This document shows, one piece after another, positions 1 through 5,411 of a stretch of 6,063 nt of DNA (within the stretch, counting starts at the first letter, position 1; the number at the start of each line of letters is the position of its first letter). Location of the stretch: the NCBI GenBank assembly GCA_027485365.1, contig JAIXRD010000130.1, positions 1-6,063 of the forward strand. Reading direction: 5' to 3'. The notes below the pieces were generated by a model. The model was given only the letters and a program-made list of their open reading frames with translations. It was not told the DNA's origin and searched no databases. The stretch comes from Cryomorphaceae bacterium (GTDB lineage Bacteria; Bacteroidota; Bacteroidia; Flavobacteriales_D; Crocinitomicaceae). A program made the translations under genes and the position numbers.

Positions 1-1042
1 CAGAACTCCCTTCGATTAGTGCCTGCGAATCCCCTATGCCTACATTCGTTATTACAGGTACTCCCATCGCCAAGGACTCCCCTAATTTAACCGGTGAGGA
101 GGCACGTTTAGAAAACGCAGGCTCTATGAATTGAATGCTCGCTTGCGCTAGATTAAGGAATGAGGGAACTTCATGATGGGGTGCGCTGTGAATGAGCACG
201 CGCGAAGAAAGCGAATGATTTGAATTAATTATTGTTCTTGCTGCGACGGTGTCTTTTGTGAGAATTAAAAAATACCATGAGGAATCTACAGCAGATAAGG
301 TATTAAAAAAAACAAGTTCTTGGTCCAATCGATACCATGTACCTACGGATCCCACATGAATTAACACCTTAGCCTCATCAGGCATTCCTAAGGAACGCTT
401 AAGGTCCAATTGTGGGGTCTCGGGTTGAAATAACTCCGAATCAACACAACAAGGAATCACGGTGGATTTATTTTCAATAATACCTGAACCGTAGCGTTCC
501 GAAAGGGCTTTAATCCCGTCGTGGGTTAAGGAAACAAGTGCATCACATTGCTTAACAAACACCTGTTCTTTGCGTAGGAAGTAGCGGTATATCCATCGAT
601 ACAGGAGATTATGTTGCGGCCATAAGTTCCCATCAACCCGCTCATCTGCCCAAAGGCCACGCATATCAAAAATCACCCTCCGTCCTTGGTTAATGGACAT
701 GGCTACCAGCATGGGAAGATAACTGCGGCAATGAATAATTGTGTGAGCGGTCGTAAGTATCTTCCGTGCCGTACGTTTCATACGCCAAAGATCATATACC
801 GTTGAGAACACAGCTGGTTTCTTGGTATAGGAAAGCGGCATCCATTGGATATCTCTCCCCTCAAGCTGTTTTTGTACGTGTTGTTTGTGAGCAGAAAATG
901 CCTCCTTTTTTTCAAAAGAAATGATAACGAAGCCCATCCCTTGTTGCTCGAGACCAAGCAGATAGGGCAAGATTTGAGCTTGTCCCAAAGGGTCGGTTAA
1001 TCCGTCGTAGGATAAATAAAGGGCTTTCCCGTGAAGGTCCAT
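1..1042 (-). CDS. Glycosyltransferase, GT4/GT-B type, C-terminal part missing (runs off left edge)
   Basis: The reading frame is open from the ATG at 1042 to the window edge and gives the first 347 residues. The N-terminus has YLSYDGLTDPLGQAQILPYL (residues 9-28), typical of a GT-B glycosyltransferase subgroup common in Bacteroidota. A second recognisable block is FDMRGLWADERVDG (125-138). The C-terminal donor-binding domain begins near 225 (VLIHVGSVG at 226-234) and reaches SSPVKLGESLAMGVPVITN (315-333). That last block is the subgroup's version of the GT4 sugar-nucleotide site, with Glu322 in the usual acidic position. The enzyme would transfer a sugar from a nucleotide-sugar donor in the cytoplasm, probably to a surface glycan; donor and acceptor cannot be read from sequence. 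There is no signal peptide. The start lies 3 bases after the stop of the Omp85-like gene, so the two are probably co-transcribed. Only the last few tens of residues appear to be missing. The family call is firm and the specific role is unknown. Confidence 0.9.
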   Translation of the reverse strand, partial: MDLHGKALYLSYDGLTDPLGQAQILPYLLGLEQQGMGFVIISFEKKEAFSAHKQHVQKQLEGRDIQWMPLSYTKKPAVFSTVYDLWRMKRTARKILTTAHTIIHCRSYLPMLVAMSINQGRRVIFDMRGLWADERVDGNLWPQHNLLYRWIYRYFLRKEQVFVKQCDALVSLTHDGIKALSERYGSGIIENKSTVIPCCVDSELFQPETPQLDLKRSLGMPDEAKVLIHVGSVGTWYRLDQELVFFNTLSAVDSSWYFLILTKDTVAARTIINSNHSLSSRVLIHSAPHHEVPSFLNLAQASIQFIEPAFSKRASSPVKLGESLAMGVPVITNVGIGDSQALIEGSS

Positions 1043-1045
1043 GCC

Positions 1046-2749
1046 TCAAAAATAGGCAATATAACCGAAGTGGATTTTTCCGGAACGTGCATCAAAGGGA
1101 TTATTTTTTTCAAGCCCTAGGGCGTAGGCCAAAGAAAAAATGCCGACCGTTGAACCAATATTCGCTCCAACACCGAATCCCATAGGCGCATCTTTTCGGT
1201 AACTGTTATTGCTTCTGTTTTCATAGATGGATTGATCGAAGAACGCAAAAACAGCCGAATTCCGGTCGAGTAAATACCGAAGTTCCACTTGATTTACACT
1301 TTTGGTGGTGGCTAGAAATTGTTCTTCGTTAAACCCTCGCTGCGTGTTCAACCCGCCAAATCGATAACATTCATTTGAAAAAATGGAAGGTGCCAAATAG
1401 GTATCAAAAGATAACTGATAACGGATAACCCAGCGCTTGGCTATGGGAATAAAATGCTCCAGATTCATGGAAACTTTGGCATTGACAACCTTTCCCGATG
1501 TATCGTTCAAAACGCTCCGTTGCCCAATGAATCCTTCCAGTTGAAATGCAAGTCCGGCTCGTGGATTCGGTAAATAATCCAATTTCTTATAGCTAATACC
1601 AAGACCGTACATGGAATTTTTAAGAGAGGTAACATTCAAGAACTCTGCGTTGCTGTTAGCCGCATACAAGCGATTACTCCCGAAATAGGAAAACATGCCT
1701 TTAAGCTGCCAATGCCTACCCACTTGATATTGTATTCCAAGCGTTGATTTCAGTTCCAGAAAGGTAGAATCCCGTTTATATAAATTCAATTTTACTTCGG
1801 TTCCGAGCAAGGAATTGAACACGTACGGATAAAGTAACCTGAGATTGAGTAGTTGGGTAGCTGGTTTAATGCTTCGCCAATTGAAATCAAGTTGTTCCGC
1901 TCGACGCAGGGCATTGTTTAGTTTCAACTGTAATTCACCGGTTAATCCAATTTTTTGGCTCACGGGATTTGGCTGTAAGCCTAAAACACCATTAACATTT
2001 GAAGATTTGGTGGCCTTTAAATATAGAAAAAGGGTCATGCCATCTTTTGAAAACACAAAATCTGAAGGTTTTATGGCATCAACAAAGGTCAGTTGTTCAA
2101 TTCGGTCATCGACATCTTTTAGCTTATCCATTGAAAATAAATCACCTGAACGAATCCCAATAATTTGTTGAATAGGTTTCAAGGCAATGGAGGAGTCACC
2201 TTTGATTACTATTTCTTTCCATTGCATTCTACGTCCTTTGATTAAAGAAACATTTAATGAAATCAATCCCTTTGTATAACCTAGGGAATCATAGTTGTAT
2301 GTGGCGAATGGGTACCCATTATTTTGAAATGTTCGAATGACCTGTTGTAACGCTGATGCATAAGCGCTCGGTGATTTAAATAAAATGGCATCAGCGACAC
2401 GCACGGATGAACGCGCGTATTGTTCAAACCACGGAACAAGCTCCGGGGAAAGTGTAAGTTGAACCCCCTTAAATTGCTCTCCGGGAAATACCTTAACCGT
2501 AATATTGGGGGAATCGGAGAGCGAATCCACATCGAGTGTTGCTGTATAATACCCGAGTTCGGTTAGGTATAACGACGCTTGCATTAATTCCATGGCAAGG
2601 AATTGGCGTGATGCGAGGGCATGTGGTTTTTTGAAGAACGAAGAAGAAACAGCATCCGAAGGGGCTGTAAATAAATAGCTTACACTCACTTTTTGGGAAA
2701 AAATCCCCGAAAAAAGGAGCAGGCTACTCAGTAAAACTACATACTTCAT
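1046..2749 (-). CDS. BamA/TamA-family (Omp85) outer-membrane protein
   Basis: This 567-residue protein has a signal peptide (hydrophobic stretch about 4-17, likely cleavage after Ser18 with Gln19 as the new N-terminus, a common pattern in Bacteroidota). Residues about 45-175 form alpha/beta segments that look like degenerate POTRA domains. Residues about 177-247 are a clearer POTRA domain (WKEIVIKGDSS, then IIGIRSGDLFSMDKL, then FVDAIKPSDFVF). From about 250 to the end the chain alternates short amphipathic strands as in a beta barrel and closes on an aromatic C-terminus (GYIAYF). The Omp85 L6-loop signature is visible as GGLNTQRGF (465-473), with Arg471 the conserved arginine. The family inserts or secretes proteins at the outer membrane. 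The protein is shorter than a typical BamA (about 800 residues with five POTRAs), so a TamA-like or lineage-specific member fits better than the essential BamA. The substrate is unknown. It is the first gene of a probable operon with the downstream glycosyltransferase. Confidence 0.88.
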   Translation of the reverse strand: MKYVVLLSSLLLFSGIFSQKVSVSYLFTAPSDAVSSSFFKKPHALASRQFLAMELMQASLYLTELGYYTATLDVDSLSDSPNITVKVFPGEQFKGVQLTLSPELVPWFEQYARSSVRVADAILFKSPSAYASALQQVIRTFQNNGYPFATYNYDSLGYTKGLISLNVSLIKGRRMQWKEIVIKGDSSIALKPIQQIIGIRSGDLFSMDKLKDVDDRIEQLTFVDAIKPSDFVFSKDGMTLFLYLKATKSSNVNGVLGLQPNPVSQKIGLTGELQLKLNNALRRAEQLDFNWRSIKPATQLLNLRLLYPYVFNSLLGTEVKLNLYKRDSTFLELKSTLGIQYQVGRHWQLKGMFSYFGSNRLYAANSNAEFLNVTSLKNSMYGLGISYKKLDYLPNPRAGLAFQLEGFIGQRSVLNDTSGKVVNAKVSMNLEHFIPIAKRWVIRYQLSFDTYLAPSIFSNECYRFGGLNTQRGFNEEQFLATTKSVNQVELRYLLDRNSAVFAFFDQSIYENRSNNSYRKDAPMGFGVGANIGSTVGIFSLAYALGLEKNNPFDARSGKIHFGYIAYF

Positions 2750-2803
2750 TCTACGTGTAACGCTTTAATTGAACATTAAATTTTCAACATTCGGGCAACC
2801 TTC

Positions 2804-2818
2804 TTACAAATTTTGTAA
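2804..2818. promoter_or_regulatory. 15-base palindrome between divergent genes, possible operator
   Basis: TTACAAA-T-TTTGTAA is a perfect inverted repeat with 7-base arms around a single central base. It lies in the 123-base region between the Omp85-like gene (minus) and the small lipoprotein gene (plus). It overlaps by three bases the best candidate -7 element for the plus-strand gene (TAACTTTA at 2816-2823). The position would suit a dimeric regulator acting on one or both genes, but AT-rich palindromes of this size can arise by chance and no regulator is encoded nearby. Confidence 0.3.
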
Positions 2819-2823
2819 CTTTA
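2816..2823 (+). promoter_or_regulatory. Candidate -7 element for the small lipoprotein gene
   Basis: TAACTTTA matches seven of eight positions of the Bacteroidota consensus TAnnTTTG, counting the two free positions. It lies about 50 bases before the ATG at 2873. No clear TTTG box is present at the expected spacing upstream (nearest is TTCG at 2790-2793), so the call is tentative. Confidence 0.35.
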
Positions 2824-2851
2824 TATCGTCAAGACTCGTTAGAAGATACAC

Positions 2852-2872
2852 AAACAACAAAAACACACAACT
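2852..2872 (+). promoter_or_regulatory. A/C-rich, SD-less translation leader of the small lipoprotein gene
   Basis: The 21 bases before the ATG consist of AAACAACAA, two A's, then ACACACAACT, with no G at all and so no Shine-Dalgarno site. Unstructured A-rich leaders are the usual translation-initiation context in Bacteroidota and help place the start at 2873. The same two blocks, separated by one base instead of two, precede the ComM-like gene at 5391-5411. Confidence 0.5.
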
Positions 2873-3019
2873 ATGAAAACGAAGGTAAATGTTTTAATTC
2901 TATTGGCTGTTGTTGCATCTGTGATTTTATCATCGTGTGGTGCTTCAAGAAAAGCTGGTTGCGATGCTTACGGGTCTACGAAGACGGAAATTCAATCAAA
3001 CGATTTAGCTTCAAAGTAA
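2873..3019 (+). CDS. Small predicted lipoprotein, 48 residues
   Basis: The ATG at 2873 opens a 48-codon frame ending in TAA at 3017-3019. The product begins with a basic n-region (MKTK) and a hydrophobic stretch (residues 5-19), followed by the lipobox LSSC with Cys22 as the lipidated residue. The mature peptide would be only 27 residues, starting CGASRKAGCDAYG and ending NDLASK, and contains one further cysteine (Cys30). Export, lipidation and membrane anchoring are well supported by the signal; the function is not known. I have an impression that short lipoproteins with a GCDAYG-type core and a DLASK-like end recur in Bacteroidota, but I cannot verify that here. The gene is divergent from the Omp85-like gene, convergent with pyrF with 14 bases between stops, has an A-rich leader, and is followed by a good terminator. 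These all support a real stand-alone transcription unit. Confidence 0.8.
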   Translation: MKTKVNVLILLAVVASVILSSCGASRKAGCDAYGSTKTEIQSNDLASK

Positions 3020-3033
3020 GATATACGCATTTT

Positions 3034-3852
3034 TCAACGCATTAAGCGCTGAAGGTACAAGGCCATTTCGGATTGTATGTTCAGCGCTTCTTTTTTTACA
3101 GCCACTTCAAAATCCGTTCCTGATCCTGCATAAATAATGGATCGTGAGGCATTTACCAATAAACCACAATCCGTAGTTGCACCGGCATTAAATACATCTT
3201 CTAAAGAGCCTCCTTGTGCCCCAACGCCAGGAACCAATAGGAAATGTTCCGGCGCAATCCGTCGGATATCTGCTAATTGTTCTGTGCGCGTGGCACCAAC
3301 AACAAACATCAAATTTTCAGAAGTCCCCCATTCCATTACGGTAGAAATCACCTTGGCGTAAAGCGGTTGTTCCTCCTTGTTTGCATAATATTGAAAATCG
3401 TTTGCTCCTTCGTTTGAGGTTAATCCAAGTACAATGGCCCACTTGCCATCAAACTTCAAAAACGGTTGAACGCTATCTTTTCCCATATAAGGAGCAACGG
3501 TAACGGCATCGCAAGGAAGTTTTTCAAAAAACGTTTTCGCATAGGCCGTTGATGTATTACCAATATCTCCACGTTTTGCATCGGCAATAATGAAACATTC
3601 GTCCGGGATATACTTAATCGTTTTTTCAAGGCTTTCCCAACCTTTAACCCCAAGCGCCTCATAAAATGCCGTGTTGGGCTTATATGCTACGGCGTATTCC
3701 GAGGTTGCATCAATAATCCGTTTATTAAATTCAAAGATTGGGTCCTCGAATTCCAATAAATGGGCTGGTATTTTTTCCATTACAGGGTCTAAGCCCACAC
3801 ACAGAAAGGATTGTTTTGCGAAAATTTGATGTATGAGTTCGCTCCGTGTCAT
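3034..3852 (-). CDS. pyrF: Orotidine 5'-phosphate decarboxylase (type 2)
   Basis: This enzyme decarboxylates OMP to UMP, the last step of de novo pyrimidine synthesis, in the cytoplasm. The 272 residues match the usual length of the longer type-2 subfamily. Visible motifs in order are FLCVGLDP (16-23), YKPNTAFYEALG (57-68), the catalytic DAKRGDIGNT (91-100) with Asp91, Lys93 and Asp96, TVAPYMGKDS (118-127), LVPGVGAQGG (206-215) in the phosphate-binding region, and NASRSIIYA (234-242) with the phosphate-contacting Arg237. All key residues are present. The start at 3852 overlaps the prfA stop by one base (TAATG), indicating co-transcription and likely translational coupling; the prfA-pyrF order is one I know from other Bacteroidota. 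The last ~20 codons contain, on the opposite strand, the hairpin and T-tract that appear to terminate the lipoprotein transcript. Confidence 0.96.
   Translation of the reverse strand: MTRSELIHQIFAKQSFLCVGLDPVMEKIPAHLLEFEDPIFEFNKRIIDATSEYAVAYKPNTAFYEALGVKGWESLEKTIKYIPDECFIIADAKRGDIGNTSTAYAKTFFEKLPCDAVTVAPYMGKDSVQPFLKFDGKWAIVLGLTSNEGANDFQYYANKEEQPLYAKVISTVMEWGTSENLMFVVGATRTEQLADIRRIAPEHFLLVPGVGAQGGSLEDVFNAGATTDCGLLVNASRSIIYAGSGTDFEVAVKKEALNIQSEMALYLQRLMR
3044..3097 (+). terminator. Probable intrinsic terminator of the small lipoprotein gene, inside the 3' end of pyrF
   Basis: On the plus strand AAGCGCTGAA (3044-3053) pairs perfectly with TTCAGCGCTT (3080-3089). After a 2x2 internal loop the stem continues with TACAA (3056-3060) against TTGTA (3073-3077), and CC/GG can pair at the tip. 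The outer stem is followed at once by C and seven T's (3090-3097). The hairpin begins 24 bases after the lipoprotein stop codon. In the pyrF (minus) direction the T-tract precedes the stem as A's, so the structure is oriented to end plus-strand transcription only. The same bases encode pyrF residues about 252-269, so coding constraint could contribute to the sequence. Confidence 0.7.
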
Positions 3853-4928
3853 TATTCTTGACCTTTTAATTTTTCAGCATTCTCTGCCATGCGCAATGAA
3901 TCGATCATTTCTTGAATGTCTCCATTCATAAACGACGCCAGATTGTACATGGTTTTATTAATTCGGTGGTCTGTAATTCTCCCTTGCGGATAATTGTAGG
4001 TTCTAATTTTAGCGGAACGGTCCCCGGTAGAAACCAAGGTTTTTCGTTGCGCTGCACGTTCATTATGGATTCGGTCTAATTCTGCTTGATACAAGCGGGA
4101 ACGTAATACTGAAATTGCCTGCTCTAGGTTTTTATGTTGAGAGCGCCCATCCTGACATTCAACCACCACTCCGGTAGGAATGTGGGTTAAACGAATGGCT
4201 GATTCGGTTTTATTAATGTGCTGTCCTCCTGCACCCGAAGCGCGGAAGGTATCTTTACGGACATCATTCATATCCAATTTGAAGTCTACTTCTTCAGCTT
4301 CCGGAAGCACGGCAACAGTAATTGCTGAGGTATGAACTCGACCTTGTGATTCGGTTTCTGGGACGCGCTGTACGCGATGCACTCCAGACTCAAACTTCAT
4401 AGCGCCATAGATTCCGGCCCCTGTTATTTGAATTGAAATTTCTTTAAACCCTTTTGTTGTTCCTTCTGAAGAGTTAATTACTTCCGCTTGCCAACCCATT
4501 TCTTTAAAATACATGGTATACATTCGGAAAATGTCTTCAACAAAAATACAAGCCTCATCACCTCCCGTTCCGGCACGCAATTCCACGATGGCATTTTTGT
4601 CATCTTCTGGGTCTTTTGGAATCAGCATCATTTTGATTTCTTCTTCCAAAGCTGGTCGTTCTTGTTCTAAGGCATCGATCTCTTCCTTGGCCATTTCGCG
4701 CATTTCAGGATCGGTTTCTTGTTCGAGTAATTCTTTGCCAGAGCTTAAATTGGATAGGACATTTGAATAGCGTTTGTAATAGCTTTCAAGTTCTTCCAAT
4801 TCGCGATATTCCTTACTCAATTTAACGAAACGGTCCATGTCAGAAATGATGTCCGGATCGGTAATCATTTTTCCGACTTCTATAAATCGAAAGTGGATGG
4901 CTTCAAGTTTGGAAAGTAAATCGCTCAT
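3852..4928 (-). CDS. prfA: Peptide chain release factor 1
   Basis: RF1 recognises UAA and UAG in the ribosomal A site and triggers hydrolysis of peptidyl-tRNA. The 358 residues match the usual RF1 length. An acidic helical N-terminal domain (about 1-105) leads to ELRAGTGGDEA (116-126). The codon-recognition tripeptide is PET (190-192) in VQRVPETESQGRVHTSA, i.e. the PxT class of RF1 rather than the SPF of RF2. The catalytic GGQ is at 234-236 in FRASGAGGQHINKTESA, and its glutamine is the normal target of PrmC methylation. GRSQHKN (261-267) and the helical C-terminus complete the fold. No frameshift site is seen, as expected for RF1. A TACCTTTG element just upstream suggests it starts its own transcript, which would include pyrF. 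Confidence 0.97.
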   Translation of the reverse strand: MSDLLSKLEAIHFRFIEVGKMITDPDIISDMDRFVKLSKEYRELEELESYYKRYSNVLSNLSSGKELLEQETDPEMREMAKEEIDALEQERPALEEEIKMMLIPKDPEDDKNAIVELRAGTGGDEACIFVEDIFRMYTMYFKEMGWQAEVINSSEGTTKGFKEISIQITGAGIYGAMKFESGVHRVQRVPETESQGRVHTSAITVAVLPEAEEVDFKLDMNDVRKDTFRASGAGGQHINKTESAIRLTHIPTGVVVECQDGRSQHKNLEQAISVLRSRLYQAELDRIHNERAAQRKTLVSTGDRSAKIRTYNYPQGRITDHRINKTMYNLASFMNGDIQEMIDSLRMAENAEKLKGQE

Positions 4929-4943
4929 GCATTAAATTGTGTG

Positions 4944-4951
4944 CAAAGGTA
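4944..4951 (-). promoter_or_regulatory. Likely -7 promoter element for prfA-pyrF
   Basis: Read on the minus strand, the bases are TACCTTTG, a perfect match to the Bacteroidota -7 consensus TAnnTTTG. It lies 15 bases before the prfA ATG, within the 48-base gap after the hypothetical gene, so the 5' leader would be only about 10 bases. The -33 box is poor: the best fit to TTTG is ACTG, about 18 bases upstream. Confidence 0.55.
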
Positions 4952-4976
4952 AGGAATTGAGGCTAAACTCAGTCTA

Positions 4977-5333
4977 TTATCCCGCATAGTGCAATCTAAA
5001 GTATACTTTCAATGCCTCTCTGCGTAAAATTTGCCAGGCTAAATTCTCAAAGAAATCTTCAGTGCTTGGGTCTAATACTTCTGATGTTTCGGGTAAATCA
5101 ACACGGTATAAAAACTCAGGTAGCGAACCTGGAGCAAGTTCACGCAAGAAAATAACGAGATGCTTATGCATTATAGGAAGTTCTAAACCATCCACAGACG
5201 AGATGAACAAGCCAAGGGCATGGATGTCTTTTTCTAGTTGGGCCCAAACCGCTTGAAGCAATTCATGCATTGACAATTCAGTACGTAAGGCAGAAAACTG
5301 CGGAACCAGTTGGTGTAAATTTGAGGGAGCCAT
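4977..5333 (-). CDS. Hypothetical protein, 118 residues, function not recognised
   Basis: I do not recognise the family with confidence. The product is soluble and mostly helical in appearance, with no signal peptide or membrane segment. Conserved-looking pieces are an amphipathic segment LLQAVWAQLEKDIHALG (25-41), LVIFLRELAPGSLPEFLYRVDLPE (59-82, of which FLYRVDLPE is the most distinctive), and a basic C-terminus after Leu103 (RREALKVYFRLHYAG). It resembles in general shape small uncharacterised proteins of Bacteroidota that end in a similar basic helix, but I cannot name a homologue. It is transcribed in the same direction as prfA, 48 bases upstream, and may be partly co-transcribed with it. 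The annotated start is the furthest upstream; Met22 (ATG at 5270) is a plausible alternative just before the first clear helix. Unbroken reading through 118 codons, placement between two solid genes and similar codon use make it a probable real gene. Confidence 0.75.
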   Translation of the reverse strand: MAPSNLHQLVPQFSALRTELSMHELLQAVWAQLEKDIHALGLFISSVDGLELPIMHKHLVIFLRELAPGSLPEFLYRVDLPETSEVLDPSTEDFFENLAWQILRREALKVYFRLHYAG

Positions 5334-5390
5334 GTGCTATTAAACGTTAAAAAAATGAAGGCCTTAAAAATTCTAGCTAACTTAAATAGA

Positions 5391-5411
5391 AAACAACAAC
5401 ACACACAACTT
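5391..5411 (+). promoter_or_regulatory. A/C-rich, SD-less translation leader of the ComM-like gene
   Basis: AAACAACAA, one C, then ACACACAACT and a final T lie directly before the ATG at 5412. The stretch has no G and no Shine-Dalgarno site. It is the same as the leader at 2852-2872 apart from one inserted or deleted base between the blocks and the final T. The block starts 21 bases before the ATG in both cases. A weak TAACTTAA at 5378-5385 could be part of the promoter, but it is a poor match to TAnnTTTG. Confidence 0.5.

Noticed and set aside
1845..2171. 108-codon plus-strand open frame opposite the Omp85-like gene
   Set aside because: It lies wholly inside a well-supported gene on the other strand, and its translation is Ser/Cys/Arg-rich with no recognisable domain: a shadow frame.
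2281..2532. 83-codon minus-strand frame within the Omp85-like gene
   Set aside because: It is an alternative frame of the same coding strand with no family features; the Omp85 frame explains the region.
3020..3043. Possible minus-strand terminator just after pyrF (repeated ACGCATT)
   Set aside because: The ACGCATT copies are direct, not inverted, repeats, and no stable hairpin with a T-tract forms in the minus direction.
3137..3361. 74-codon plus-strand frame opposite pyrF, and a 68-codon minus frame at 3456-3662
   Set aside because: Both lie inside pyrF, whose catalytic motifs are intact, and show no protein-like features.
4488..4770. Two overlapping plus-strand frames opposite prfA
   Set aside because: Shadows of the RF1 coding sequence; one is Ser-rich and the other Phe-rich, as expected for reading through the acidic region backwards.
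5358..5365. AAGGCCTT palindrome between the divergent hypothetical and ComM-like genes
   Set aside because: Eight bases with no extension of the symmetry; too short to support an operator call.
5355..5411. In-frame upstream ATG adding 19 residues to the ComM-like protein
   Set aside because: The added segment (MKALKILANLNRK...) does not resemble the family N-terminus, and the A/C-rich leader marks 5412 as the start, as does homology.
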